Assembly: GCF_000419765.1 (NCBI RefSeq)
Contig: NZ_ATTQ01000003.1
Coordinates: 372,001 to 436,000, forward strand
Direction: 5' to 3'
Length of the DNA stretch: 64,000 nt
Source: Rhizobium mongolense USDA 1844
Lineage (GTDB): Bacteria; Pseudomonadota; Alphaproteobacteria; Rhizobiales; Rhizobiaceae
The position numbers and the translations under genes are program-made. The notes under the pieces were generated by a model, which was not told the origin of the DNA, ran no database searches, and saw only the letters and a list, made by a program, of their open reading frames with translations. How positions within the stretch are numbered: position 1 is the stretch's first letter; every line of letters starts with the position of its first letter. Below, piece after piece: positions 9,030-18,062 of this stretch.

Positions 9030-9635
9030 ATGAAAACACCATGGAAATTCCTTGCTCAGTTAGCGTCGCGAAGACGGCCGACAGAAACACCAGAGAATTC
9101 GGTTGGGGATGATGCCGATACCGAGGCGAGCGAAAGCGGCGTACGACGCGCGTCGGCACTTTCGTCAGACTCAACGGAAGTATCCGGTCGTCCTGACCAC
9201 ATTGAGCCTGCTGTTGATCTAGTGGCAACGACGACTTCAGATGAACCCGACAGCGATCTCGATGTTCCCCAGGCAATCTCGCCGCCAAACGATGGTGAAG
9301 AGGTCCAGAGGCCCACTCGTCATGAGATTAGCCGACCCGGTGCCAATGCGCATGCGTTGGTGCCGGAAAGCAAGCCAAGAAAAAAATCTCTACGAACATT
9401 GCGGCCAAAGCGGCCGGAACGCCCGAAGAAAACCCGCGCCGACATGGTTTCGGGGAACACTGCCATCCCAAATAGCAATCAAAGTGCGCAATCCTCGTCC
9501 CCTCGAGAAGCCTTCTTCGATGAGGTGGCAAGCCTGGACGAGGAGATCAGGCAACTGAGAAGCCAATTGGCGCAAAAGCTGCATTTGCAGAATGTTCAGC
9601 TTGTAAGGATGCTTGAACGATTCGACGGATCGTGA
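9030..9635 (+). CDS. Hypothetical protein with SyrB-like C-terminal coiled coil
   Basis: The protein has 201 residues. It is mostly low-complexity and charged, without membrane segments, and has a basic patch near residues 120-138 (KPRKKSLRTLRPKRPERPKK). Its tail, VASLDEEIRQLRSQLAQKLH followed by LQNVQLVRMLERF, has the same pattern as the end of the preceding SyrB-like protein (L..E...LR..LA.KL...N..L...L). The two genes lie 119 bp apart and may be relatives that diverged except at the tail. Function unknown. Confidence 0.6.
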   Translation: MKTPWKFLAQLASRRRPTETPENSVGDDADTEASESGVRRASALSSDSTEVSGRPDHIEPAVDLVATTTSDEPDSDLDVPQAISPPNDGEEVQRPTRHEISRPGANAHALVPESKPRKKSLRTLRPKRPERPKKTRADMVSGNTAIPNSNQSAQSSSPREAFFDEVASLDEEIRQLRSQLAQKLHLQNVQLVRMLERFDGS

Positions 9636-9760
9636 GCCTACATACCCCTGGCGGTTGCCCGGACAAACCGGCTGTCCTGGATGGCAGAGATATCACGACG
9701 TCCACGCTCCGAGAGGATCACTCCAACATCTCCGCATAGCTGTCGCGGCAGTGGCTTGCA

Positions 9761-9802
9761 GAAGGCGCTCTGCGCTGGCGGGCGGTGCCGGAGAGCGCCT
9801 TC
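9761..9802. terminator. Inverted repeat between converging genes
   Basis: Perfect 10-bp arms GAAGGCGCTC (9761-9770) and GAGCGCCTTC (9793-9802) with a 22-base G-rich loop. It lies between a rightward and a leftward gene, so it may act as a bidirectional terminator, though T-runs are weak. Confidence 0.4.
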
Positions 9803-9826
9803 CTTCACGCAGCGGCATCGCAATAA

Positions 9827-10510
9827 TCACGCGGTCGGTTGTCGCTGGCCGATGATCGGTCCGATGCAGGCTGCAAGCGTGAGCGCTACGGCCGCAAAAG
9901 ATGCCCATGCCTCCGGCGCTCTCATGCTCCAGAGGGTTAGGCCGCTCAAGAGACACCAGAGGAGGGGGATCGGAAGGAGCAGAGGCAAGAACTTGCTGCG
10001 GGCGAGAAGCAGAAAGCCCAACGTTCCGATCGTTGTCGGATCGGGCGCGACGCCAAAGATCTCGGACGAGGTCCAGACCCGTCCCTGCAGCGGCGCAAGC
10101 AGAGGCTGCCCGGCGAGCGCGAAGGCGAGGAGCGCAAATCCCGTCCAGGCGGCGGCTCCGCGCGGGCAAAAGACAAGACCGTTAAGCAGCGTGCCGATGA
10201 CGAAGAGCAGTAGGGCCTCAACGGCAAATGCGGGTGCGACGTAGGCGGCGGTCCAGTTTATGGTCGCGTAACGGTTCCATAGAAAAGACCATCCGACGAG
10301 GGCCCAAAGGATCGCGAGAACGAGCGCGACGAAGCGCCCGGAAGCAGAAGACTGTCGCACGATAAGGGCAACCGTGGCAAAGCCGGAAGCCAGTGTGAGC
10401 GCCTGTAGCGGCCAGAGGATCGCATTGTGCAATTCGAACATCCGCCAGTAGACGCGTGGCGAAAAGAGCAGAAAATCCTCAAGACTGTAGGTCCACCATT
10501 CCGACATCAA
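9827..10510 (-). CDS. DUF6064-like integral membrane protein
   Basis: The protein has 227 residues with about six hydrophobic helices. It starts WWTYSLEDFLLFSPRVYWRM, which I recall as the signature of DUF6064 proteins of unknown function. The ATG at 10510 overlaps the stop of the upstream aldo/keto reductase by 4 bases (ATGA), so the two are translationally coupled. The family assignment is from memory and unverified; the membrane nature is clear. Confidence 0.7.
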   Translation of the reverse strand: MMSEWWTYSLEDFLLFSPRVYWRMFELHNAILWPLQALTLASGFATVALIVRQSSASGRFVALVLAILWALVGWSFLWNRYATINWTAAYVAPAFAVEALLLFVIGTLLNGLVFCPRGAAAWTGFALLAFALAGQPLLAPLQGRVWTSSEIFGVAPDPTTIGTLGFLLLARSKFLPLLLPIPLLWCLLSGLTLWSMRAPEAWASFAAVALTLAACIGPIIGQRQPTA

Positions 10511-11427
10511 AGATCCTGCACATAGGCTACCATGCGCTCGCGAGTGGTGGCGTCTGGCAAGGGGCCCGTCGCCGCCGCGACGTTCTCACGCACATGGTCG
10601 ACACGGATCGTTGCTGGGATCGCGACGGTGACGGCCGGATGGGAGAGAATGAACTTCAGGAGGAACTGAGCCCAACTCGATGCACCTAGTTCGGCCGCCC
10701 ATTCGGGCATAGGTTCGCCGTCGAGCCGACTAGTCAGCGCGCCTTGCCGGAAGGGCCGGTTGATGATCACGGCAATTCCACGTTCCGCCGCCAGCGGCAG
10801 GATCCGCTCTTCCGCCTCGCGATCGATGATATTATAGGAGAGTTGCACAAAATCGATGGCTTCGTGCCGCATGATCTGTTCAAGAAGATCATGACGGCGC
10901 CCTTCGGAGGTCGTAATCCCGACATAGCGCACGGAGCCAGCCGCCTTCATTGCGAACAGGGTTTGCAGATGCGCCTCCCAGGCAAGGAGGTTGTGGACCT
11001 GAATGAGGTCGAAGCGCGGCACATCCCAGAGACGGCGGGATTGCTCGATCTGGCTTGGACCGTCAGCTCCCGAGGACGTCCAGACCTTCTCCGCCGAAAA
11101 AAGCGCCGCCGGCTGCCCGAGCTTTTGCAGGCCATGGCCGACGACTGGCTGCGATGACCCGTACATGGGCGAAGAGTCGATCATGCGTCCGCCAGCCTCG
11201 AAGAAGGCTGCCATGACGTCCGCGCATTCGTCCCTAAGCGTTGGATCGTCGCCGACATTGAAGGTGATCCAAGTCCCAAGTCCGACGGCCGGAATCGCCT
11301 CGCCCGTCGAAGGGATGCGGCGCGCGACAGGCCGCTGATCCTGGGAATGTGCCAAGAGCGGCGGGAAATTTATTGCGGCCATCACAGCTAGGGAGGCCTG
11401 CACCAGCATTCGACGTGTCGTCAGCAT
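10507..11427 (-). CDS. Exported aldo/keto reductase family protein
   Basis: The protein has 306 residues. The N-terminus has TTRRMLVQASLAVMAAI, a twin-arginine-like signal, then an aldo/keto reductase barrel: AVGLGTWITFNVG, DSSPMYGSSQPVVG (Asp/Tyr catalytic region), FDLIQVHNLL (His region), and INRPFRQGAL. A Tat signal on an AKR implies folding with cofactor before export. Coupled to a membrane protein gene, it could act in a periplasmic redox step. Substrate unknown. Confidence 0.78.
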   Translation of the reverse strand: MLTTRRMLVQASLAVMAAINFPPLLAHSQDQRPVARRIPSTGEAIPAVGLGTWITFNVGDDPTLRDECADVMAAFFEAGGRMIDSSPMYGSSQPVVGHGLQKLGQPAALFSAEKVWTSSGADGPSQIEQSRRLWDVPRFDLIQVHNLLAWEAHLQTLFAMKAAGSVRYVGITTSEGRRHDLLEQIMRHEAIDFVQLSYNIIDREAEERILPLAAERGIAVIINRPFRQGALTSRLDGEPMPEWAAELGASSWAQFLLKFILSHPAVTVAIPATIRVDHVRENVAAATGPLPDATTRERMVAYVQDL

Positions 11428-12032
11428 ACGGTCTCCGTGATATCGGCGGCAACTGGCGAACCCGATGAGGCGATGGCCGATCTCGATCGTCTCGGGCTGC
11501 TACCGCGATTTTAGAACGTTGCCGAGGGTCTGCAAAGCGTCGACCGCAGCCGATAATAGAGTGACGCCCACCGGCAGTCGTTGTGGACTTCGCCGAGCAA
11601 CGGCTTTCAGCAACTCTATGGCGGAATGGAATGTCGCGAGGCGCACGTCGTATCATCTCGGACGCGGGGCGCGGACGCATGCGCCCTCGTTGGGACGCGA
11701 AACCGAGCCGGTGCAAACGAGCCGCCCGACACGCTGCCAAATCTCGCCTATGCCCATCGCCCAGGAGCTTGTCTTCAGAAAGCACCGTCTCAAGAGTTGG
11801 CCAAGGTTGTGGCCGAGTTCCCGTTCCAGCGGTGTCGGAGTGAACCGAAGGCCCGCCGAACCGGGCCTTCGAGCTGAAGCTGGTGAGGGGCATTGATTTC
11901 CGGTTTGGATTAGGGGTTGCGTGAAACAAGGGCAATCTGCGTCGCGTGAGGTAACTTCGCTCTTAAATGATGCGCGATTGACTCCGACGACCTTTGTGCG
12001 ACTGTGCGCGAACCGGAATCACTTGCCAGAAA
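11428..12032. other. 605-bp gap with one strong hairpin
   Basis: No convincing gene is visible. A 10-bp stem CGAAGGCCCG/CGGGCCTTCG at 11846-11871 has a 6-base loop and no T-run. The remainder looks like non-coding or decayed sequence. Confidence 0.4.
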
Positions 12033-12263
12033 ATGTCCGCAACCATGACACCCGAACGATTTTCCGAATGCCTCCTGCATATCCGTTGGACGCCGATCAA
12101 CATTGCGTCCGCGCTTCAATGCGAGTTGTCATGGATCGAGGCGCTTGAAGCGGGAAACGAGGAAATTCCAGAGGGTCTTGCAGCTTGGTTGGAGACGCTG
12201 GCGCAAGCACACGAAACTCTGCCGCCACCAAAGACATATCGCGGCAAGAGGTCTCAGTTATAA
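12033..12263 (+). CDS. Small HTH-like conserved rhizobial protein
   Basis: The protein has 76 residues. MTPERFSECLLHIRWTPINI followed by ASALQCELSWIEALEAGNEE resembles a short helix-turn-helix fold (xre/Cro-like: rule, skip, bind). I recall similar 75-residue proteins, ending PPPKTYRGKR or close to it, in many rhizobia. Starts at 12033 and 12045 are both possible. Function unknown; DNA binding is inference from the fold. Confidence 0.65.
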   Translation: MSATMTPERFSECLLHIRWTPINIASALQCELSWIEALEAGNEEIPEGLAAWLETLAQAHETLPPPKTYRGKRSQL

Positions 12264-12641
12264 GCAGGGCGCCGGAAGGGAACGGTCCGCGCTTGATCAA
12301 TGGCTTTCACGCGCTCCCCGTCAATGAGGTGTTGGCGGAGCAGGTCGCAGGAGTCAAACGATGCGGCTGGATTCGGGCGTACGGGTGAAGTTCCCGCAAA
12401 AGCGAGGCCGGGACCTCTACGTCTTCAGCGGTTTCCGTGGTCGTCGATACGCAGACCTTTGCCGGAGGAGAGCAGGGGCTTCTTTCATCTGATGATAACC
12501 GAATGAGAGGCGAAGGCTTCAAGCAAGCTGGTCGCCTTTCTTCCTGCGATGGCGGAAACTTCGCCACAGGTGGCGTCTTTTCGGATCGTGATCGACTTCG
12601 TCGTTGCGGACCAAACGGGGGCACGACCGGAGATTGCTGCC
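12264..12641. other. 378-bp gap without a recognised gene
   Basis: Short open frames occur on both strands, but none has a convincing ribosome site together with a recognisable protein. It lies between converging genes. Confidence 0.4.
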
Positions 12642-14108
12642 TCAGGTCTCTTGCTGCATTTCCCGACGTTCCAAGGGTCGCGGAACAAAAAGGCAGGCTG
12701 GAACGATCAATACGGCAGTCACCAGCATGACCAAGAAGGTAGAATGTAGTGCATGCTGAAGGACGAGCCGGAGCTCTTCTGCACTAGTGACGACGGCACC
12801 CGTGCCATTCAAAAGCGCCCGAAGTTGCTCCGGCGTTATCGCCTGGCCGCTGGCGGTGTGCGCCAGGCCATATGTCAGTACTGCACCGAGCACGGCTGCG
12901 CCGAGCGTGCTACCGAGATTGCGCGAGAAGACGTTCGAGGCGGTAGCACTGCCGCGTTCAGACCAGTTCACGCTTTCCTGAGTGAGGATCAAGGCACAGA
13001 TGTTGAGCAATCCCATGCCGAAACCCATCACCAATGAACCGGCGCCAGCCAGGACAGCCGAACTCGAGGGCGTCAGCAGAACCAGCAGGCACGTGCCCGC
13101 CGGAATGCAGACGCTGCCGGCGATCATGATGGATCGCAAACCGAAGCGGGCAAACTGGCGGGATGCGATCGTTGCACCGCAGGGCCAACCCAGCAGCAAC
13201 ATGGTCAATGCGAAACCTGCCACGAGAGGCGAGCGGTTGAGAACCGTCTGCACGTACATCGGAAGGAAGGTCGTCAGACCCATGATCGACATACTTGCGA
13301 AAAAGACCGCCAGATTTGCGAACGCTATCGGCCGTTTCAGCCACAGGTCCGGAGCGACCATGGGCGCTTCGGCACGACGCTCCTGCCAGATGAAAGCGGC
13401 CAGAGTGACGATAAAGACGACGAGGGCAGCGATGGCTTGCCCGGAAACGGCACTTTCCATTTCCGTCAAAGCAATCATCAGTGAGGAAATCGAAATGGCG
13501 AAAAGTGCAGCGCCGAGCACATCGACAGCGACCATTCGGCTCCGCTTCTCCTCGTGCAAAAACAGTATGAACCCCAATGCGGCGAGAAGTCCGACTGGCA
13601 CGTTGATCCAGAATACCCAGGCCCATGGGAGATTGTGAATGATCATGCTGCCGAGGAGCGGGCCGACGACGGCCGACAGCGCCCACACGCTTGCGAGGTA
13701 GCCTTGGACCTTGCCGCGCTGGTTTCCGGGAAAAAGATCGGCAACTACCGTCATGGCGACGGGCTGAATCGATCCTGCACCGATACCCTGGAGCAGCCGA
13801 AAAGCAATCATCGACGGCATCGACCATGCGAAGCCGGCAAGCACGGATGCGAACAGGAACAATCCGATACCCAGGAGGATCATCGGTTTGCGGCCATAAA
13901 TATCCGCGAGTTTGCCGAATACAACGGTTGTCGCCGTCTGCGTCAGCAGGAATGACGAGAACACCCAGGAATAGAGGTTGATCTGCCCCAGCTGGGCGGC
14001 GATTTGCGGCATCGCCGTCGAAACGATCGTTGCTTCGATGGCAATCATCGCCATGCTTGCCATGATCGCGACCACAACGAGCCCGCGATGGGAAGTTTTT
14101 TGAGACAT
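12642..14108 (-). CDS. MFS multidrug exporter, DHA2/EmrB-type
   Basis: The protein has 488 residues with 14 predicted membrane helices. Motif A appears as GKLADIYGRKPMILLG after TM2, and RLLQGIGAGSIQPVAMTVVA matches motif B/C of drug:H+ antiporters. The length and 14-helix form point to the DHA2 group, which exports lipophilic drugs or other toxic compounds. It is transcribed alone. The next leftward gene upstream is a cupin protein 378 bp away, not clearly linked. Confidence 0.87.
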   Translation of the reverse strand: MSQKTSHRGLVVVAIMASMAMIAIEATIVSTAMPQIAAQLGQINLYSWVFSSFLLTQTATTVVFGKLADIYGRKPMILLGIGLFLFASVLAGFAWSMPSMIAFRLLQGIGAGSIQPVAMTVVADLFPGNQRGKVQGYLASVWALSAVVGPLLGSMIIHNLPWAWVFWINVPVGLLAALGFILFLHEEKRSRMVAVDVLGAALFAISISSLMIALTEMESAVSGQAIAALVVFIVTLAAFIWQERRAEAPMVAPDLWLKRPIAFANLAVFFASMSIMGLTTFLPMYVQTVLNRSPLVAGFALTMLLLGWPCGATIASRQFARFGLRSIMIAGSVCIPAGTCLLVLLTPSSSAVLAGAGSLVMGFGMGLLNICALILTQESVNWSERGSATASNVFSRNLGSTLGAAVLGAVLTYGLAHTASGQAITPEQLRALLNGTGAVVTSAEELRLVLQHALHSTFLVMLVTAVLIVPACLFVPRPLERREMQQET

Positions 14109-14486
14109 AGATGGCTCTTCAGAAAAAAAGGGGGGGCCGTGAGGGGCGGCAGCGATGACGGGCTATTGCATGAGGACCTAACTACTCCTCAGGTCCCTCG
14201 CGTCAAGCAACGATTTGAGTGCTACCCCAGGCTGCCCGGCAATATCTATTCCTGCCGATCATCAGCGCTTGTTCGCGGGCAAGTAGAGACGTGTTGGACT
14301 CAAATTGCGATGGAATCAGAGAGTTGCTGACCAAAATCAGGTAGGAAAGCACCACGGATCGCAAGTTGAATCGCCGGATTCGACTGAGCAGACTGACGTC
14401 AGCTTGGAGATGCGTCTTAAGCGCGCGGATGACCGAACAAAGCGAAACTCCTCGACATTATTCCGTCCATGCGCGTTACCGATCAA
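14109..14486. other. Promoter region of the MFS gene
   Basis: No gene is seen. It holds an imperfect dyad GGACCT-N11-AGGTCC near 14178-14200 and the palindrome GAATC-gccg-GATTC (14368-14381). Either could be an operator. No regulator gene is adjacent. Confidence 0.35.
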
Positions 14487-14984
14487 TCACTCGCGGTGGA
14501 TTGGATCAATCCAGCGGACCTCTTCCGGCTTTTCGACCGGTTCGATATCAAGGTTGACGACCACCGGTTCCTGGCCCGAGCGGACGAGGACGCATTCCAG
14601 GGTCTCGTCCCGACTGGCGTTGATTTCTTGATGGGGAACGAATGGCGGTACGTAGATGAAATCGCCAGGACCAGCTTCAGCCGTATACTGAAGCTCCTCT
14701 CCCCACCGCATCCGGGCTTTGCCCTTGACCACGTAGATGATGCTTTCGAGATCGCCATGATGGTGAGCGCCGGTCTTGGCATTGGCATGGATCGTCACGG
14801 TGCCGGCCCAGATCTTCTCCGCTCCGGCGCGCGCCTTGCTGACGGCGGTAGCGCGGTTCATGCCAGGTGTCTGTGCCGTATTCGGATCGAGCGAATTGCC
14901 GGGAATGACCTTGACGCCATTCTCGCGCCAATGATCTTGCGCATGGTGGTGCTGGTCGTCGTCGTGATTGTGGTCGTGAGTCAC
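14487..14984 (-). CDS. Cupin-domain protein with His-rich N-terminus
   Basis: The protein has 165 residues from a GTG start. Residues 2-18 are His/Asp-rich (THDHNHDDDQHHHAQDHW). A single cupin barrel follows, with metal-binding motif 1, TGAHHHGDLESIIYVVKGKA (HxH...E), and motif 2, PGDFIYVPPFVPHQEINAS. The His-rich tail may add metal binding or storage. Small cupins range from isomerases to dioxygenases, so the reaction cannot be named. It is preceded on the same strand by decayed sequence. Confidence 0.82.
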   Translation of the reverse strand: MTHDHNHDDDQHHHAQDHWRENGVKVIPGNSLDPNTAQTPGMNRATAVSKARAGAEKIWAGTVTIHANAKTGAHHHGDLESIIYVVKGKARMRWGEELQYTAEAGPGDFIYVPPFVPHQEINASRDETLECVLVRSGQEPVVVNLDIEPVEKPEEVRWIDPIHRE

Positions 14985-15470
14985 TCTATTCTCGATTCTC
15001 GTCTGTTTTGGGATCTGGTTTGCTCGATCAGGCGGCCGCCCATACGTTGAGTTGCGAACAGCGTCGATGACATCGGCAGGCTCGGTGCGGACCAGCCAGT
15101 CGGGTCTGACATCCGATCGATTACAATGGTCGCCTGCATCGGCAGTTCCCAGGGCCGGTGGTACACCTTCACCTCGCCGATAGGAGAACCACTGGCGATC
15201 GAAGACCGCTTCGATGGTTCGTTGAGAGTGTAGAGGATACCGAAGCGGTGACCAAGCCTATTGTCCGTATCGCTGGCGTTCGGAAAATCGAACTTGTGGC
15301 GATCGCCAATCTCGACCGACGTTAATCAGTTTGAATGGTTCGACGGTGTCGCCGGCCTTGACGACACCGCCGCGGTTGCTCGTGTCGACCAGCACTTGAC
15401 GCTGATCGACATTGATCTTCAGTTTATCGGGCGCCATCTGCAGCGTCGGCAGCTCACGTCTTACCGAAAT
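14985..15470 (-). pseudogene. Decayed coding sequence, unrecognised
   Basis: On the minus strand two frames join into one protein-like text. LKINVDQRQVLVDTSNRGGV and KAGDTVEPFKLINV come first; after a frameshift near 15310 follow HKFDFPNASDTDNRLGHRFG and KVYHRPWELPMQATIVIDRM. Composition and length look coding, but no single frame carries it. I do not recognise the family. The remaining sequence up to 15750 has no gene. Confidence 0.35.
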
Positions 15471-15750
15471 CGAGGCGGCGCGGCACTATGGCAACCGCTT
15501 CGTGACCGCCCGCGGGATCACGCTCGGGGAGTCGAAGCCGCCGCTCTCCGCATATTCCAGACGGATCGCGGATCGTCGTCACCCTCGTCTGCGACGGCCT
15601 CGACCTCGGCATCACCCGCCGGCACATGATCTGACCGAGAGACTAGCAGGAACTAGTCCGCCCGGCATCCGCTCGTGCGGCTCCATTGGAGCTTGCAGGA
15701 GTGGACTGCCGTTCCTATCTCAATTGCGGGAGCGTAAGAGGAGTGAAAGA

Positions 15751-16017
15751 ATGGCCCCGTCATCAGTTGAACCTTCCTGTTACGAAATCGAGATATTTCC
15801 GCCGCAACGACGCAGGCCGTCGCAGAGCTCCTTTATCTGTCTGTGTTGCCAGCGCAGCCTCCGAAGCCAGCTCATGGACCCGGACGGCTGCGGAATCTGC
15901 GACGATTGCCTGAGCCCTGGCTTGCTTCCTGAACGCCCTTCGGCAGTTCACAGGACGATGTTCTCCGAGAAGGCCGCCCTATCATGTGTAGGGGTGGCGA
16001 GAACAACTAAAAGATGA
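15751..16017 (+). CDS. Small Cys-rich hypothetical protein
   Basis: The protein has 88 residues. GAGGAG lies 7 bases before the ATG, a near-ideal ribosome site. The middle, FICLCCQRSLRSQLMDPDGC followed by GICDDCLSP, contains paired cysteines (CLCC ... CGICDDC) that suggest a zinc ribbon. The family is not recognised. It lies just before the cold-shock promoter and its stop falls inside a 16-bp palindrome. Confidence 0.55.
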   Translation: MAPSSVEPSCYEIEIFPPQRRRPSQSSFICLCCQRSLRSQLMDPDGCGICDDCLSPGLLPERPSAVHRTMFSEKAALSCVGVARTTKR

Positions 16018-16029
16018 TGCGCGCATCAT
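16014..16029. repeat. 16-bp perfect palindrome
   Basis: ATGATGCGCGCATCAT lies 14 bases upstream of the -35 box of the cold-shock gene. It could be an operator or a small terminator of the preceding gene. Confidence 0.5.
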
Positions 16030-16042
16030 GAAAAACTAATAG

Positions 16043-16071
16043 TTGACGACGCGGCTTAGGTCAGTTATATG
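16043..16071 (+). promoter_or_regulatory. Sigma-70-type promoter of the cold-shock gene
   Basis: TTGACG (16043-16048), a 17-base spacer and TATATG (16066-16071) form a good housekeeping promoter. Transcription would start near 16078 and leave a leader of about 135 bases, a length typical of cold-shock mRNAs with structured 5' ends. Confidence 0.65.
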
Positions 16072-16213
16072 ACTGATTGTCGAATTTTGCTTGCTAGCTT
16101 GGTTATCGCGCGATTGGCACCGCGGCCTGAACGAACTTCCTTTCAAAAATCGCTATCCCGTCCGCATCGCGTTGGCGCTGTGGTTCTTCAATATTGCTAT
16201 GAAAGGGTTCATC

Positions 16214-16423
16214 ATGACCACTGGCACAGTTAAATGGTTCAATTCCACCAAGGGCTTCGGCTTCATTCAGCCGGACAACGGCGGCGCTGACGCCTTCGTT
16301 CACATCTCTGCCGTCGAGCGTGCCGGAATGCGCGAACTCGTCGAGGGCCAGAAGATTGGTTTCGATCTCGAGCGCGACAGCAAGTCGGGCAAGATGTCGG
16401 CCTGCAATCTTCAGAACGCTTAA
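16214..16423 (+). CDS. cspA: Cold-shock protein, CspA family
   Basis: The protein has 69 residues, a single OB-fold cold-shock domain. RNP1 is KGFGFIQ and RNP2 is DAFVHIS, both intact, and the start is [20 protein letters not shown]. It binds single-stranded nucleic acid and acts as an RNA chaperone. A sigma-70 promoter, a long leader and an intrinsic terminator frame it as a single-gene unit. Rhizobia carry many paralogues, so the exact number in the csp series cannot be assigned. Confidence 0.95.
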   Translation: MTTGTVKWFNSTKGFGFIQPDNGGADAFVHISAVERAGMRELVEGQKIGFDLERDSKSGKMSACNLQNA

Positions 16424-16488
16424 ATCGATGTCTGCTTTCCTTTGACCACGGATGTACTGGCACTGCCGGAAGCAGGTTATCAATTCGG

Positions 16489-16514
16489 GGCCAGGCGATT
16501 TGCCTGGCCTTTTT
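16489..16514 (+). terminator. Intrinsic terminator of the cold-shock gene
   Basis: Stem GGCCAGGC (16489-16496) and GCCTGGCC (16502-16509), loop GATTT, followed by five T residues. Confidence 0.85.
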
Positions 16515-16554
16515 GCATTCGCTCGCGCGTCGAGCCTGCCCTATCGGAGCCAAG

Positions 16555-16779
16555 ATGACAGAGACCTACAGCAAATCTCGCCAACAGGCGGAGATCGCCT
16601 TCGGTAGTATCCAGACGCAGTTTTTCGCAAAGAACAAGGCGGTCGAAGAGCTCGACTCCGTTGCCCAGTCCCGAGAGGCGAAGACCTTACGGCTTCGTGA
16701 GGCACGCCTTGCAAGGGAACTCAATGACCGCGTGTTGGGAACCTCCGCCCTGCTTGCAAAACGCCCCAAGGCCAGATGA
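16555..16779 (+). CDS. Small conserved hypothetical protein
   Basis: The protein has 74 residues, is basic and helical (SRQQAEIAFGSIQTQFFAKN), and lacks a signal peptide. GGAG lies 7 bases before the ATG at 16555. I recall similar short proteins with RQQAEIAF near the start in many rhizobia, with no function assigned. It overlaps the next reading frame by 4 bases. Confidence 0.6.
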   Translation: MTETYSKSRQQAEIAFGSIQTQFFAKNKAVEELDSVAQSREAKTLRLREARLARELNDRVLGTSALLAKRPKAR

Positions 16780-17024
16780 CCGCTATCACACCCCATTTGG
16801 ATGAAGAATGGAAGAACGCCAGAAATAACGAGCCTTCAGACCGGCGCGCCGAGGCTGCGGTGGTCAAGTCAGCTCAGCTTAACGCGTACCGTGTCGCAAA
16901 GACTGTGGCCGAGCCCGATCGCTGGCAAGGCAAGCCGAGCGCCCGTGTCCTGAACGTGAAGCACCCTGGAGATGCACTTGTGCGGTTGAAGGGGCACCAA
17001 CGGCATTGGCCAGAGGGGTGCTGA
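16776..17024 (+). CDS. Possible small hypothetical protein
   Basis: An 82-residue frame that starts inside the ATGA overlap with the preceding gene. No family is recognised and there is no own ribosome site apart from coupling. It is charged with no membrane segment. It may be real by coupling or may be a chance frame. Confidence 0.35.
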   Translation: MTAITPHLDEEWKNARNNEPSDRRAEAAVVKSAQLNAYRVAKTVAEPDRWQGKPSARVLNVKHPGDALVRLKGHQRHWPEGC

Positions 17025-17052
17025 CAGTTCACTCACACCAAAGGAAGCTTCA

Positions 17053-17328
17053 ATGGTACCAGATACGAAGGAACTTCAGTCGATCAATACGGCCTGGCAG
17101 ATCGCTATCCAGGAAATTCTGCGCATGGTTATCAGAGACATGTATCACGGCGGCGGCGAGGCATCATTCAAAACGCATATCAAGCGTATCGAAGAGGCAG
17201 CCGTGGACAGCATTTACACGGACCTGAGGCTGCGGGGGACAGATGAATGGACGGAAGTCCTGGTCAAGGAAAGGGCGAGTAATTTCGTTACGACCCTGCT
17301 GACCTCGTTTACATACGATCGGGCATGA
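17053..17328 (+). CDS. Small hypothetical protein
   Basis: The protein has 91 residues and is likely soluble and helical. AAGGAAG lies 7 bases before the ATG. No motif is recognised. The 266 bases that follow, up to the eryI stop on the other strand, show nothing. Confidence 0.5.
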   Translation: MVPDTKELQSINTAWQIAIQEILRMVIRDMYHGGGEASFKTHIKRIEEAAVDSIYTDLRLRGTDEWTEVLVKERASNFVTTLLTSFTYDRA

Positions 17329-17594
17329 GAACAGCTGCTGGCGATCTCCAGCCGGCTCTGCCGTGAGCAGTCGCGGAGCAAACGAGCTGATGTCATCTTC
17401 TTCGGCCGCGCCGGCCACGCGGCCTGTGAGCTGCTTCTGAAATTGTCTGCAACGATCGTCGGTCAGGCGGATGTGGATGTGGAAGTGGAAAGCAGGGCTT
17501 GCCGATCGTCGCACAATGCCCATGGCGCATCTGTTCCGCTTTGACGATCATGGGATTGGGCAATGTCCGGACCCGGCTCCATCGTCAGCATGGA

Positions 17595-18050
17595 TTAACG
17601 GGCCTTGTACTTCGCGTCGAGTTCTTCCATGGCTTTGACATTTCCGGCAGACCGACCGTTCTCGTCGAAGGTATGGGCAAGAAACGCATCAGCGATCGAC
17701 TTTGCAAGCTCCGTTCCGATGACGCGGGCTCCCATCGTGATGATCTGCGCATTATTGGAAAGCGCGGCGCGCTCGGCAGAATAGGTGTCGTGCGTCAGGG
17801 CAGCGCGGATGCCCGGAACCTTGTTGGCCGAGATGCAGACGCCGATGCCGGTGCCGCAAACGAGGATCGCCTTGTGGTAGGTGCCGTCGATGACGCCCGA
17901 GGCCACGCGGTCCGAGAGGTTGGCGTAGAAAGGATCGGCACCGGCGCTCGTGCGCGAGACTTCGTGTACTTCGAAGCGGTCTTTTAGATGGTCGGCCAGA
18001 ACTTTGGCGAGGCCCTCGCCGGCGCTGTCTCCTGCAATGGCAAGCTTCAT
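17595..18050 (-). CDS. eryI: D-erythrose-4-phosphate isomerase, RpiB family (EryI)
   Basis: The protein has 151 residues of the RpiB/LacAB sugar-phosphate isomerase family. AGDSAGEG at the N-terminus and [20 protein letters not shown] at about residues 64-83 hold the catalytic Cys65 region. RpiB enzymes interconvert aldose and ketose phosphates. In Brucella the homologue in the erythritol locus, EryI, makes D-erythrose-4-phosphate from D-erythrulose-4-phosphate. It is last in the eryR-eryH-eryI operon, 12 bases after eryH. The older name is rpiB. Confidence 0.92.
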   Translation of the reverse strand: MKLAIAGDSAGEGLAKVLADHLKDRFEVHEVSRTSAGADPFYANLSDRVASGVIDGTYHKAILVCGTGIGVCISANKVPGIRAALTHDTYSAERAALSNNAQIITMGARVIGTELAKSIADAFLAHTFDENGRSAGNVKAMEELDAKYKAR

Positions 18051-18062
18051 GGTTCTTTCTCC

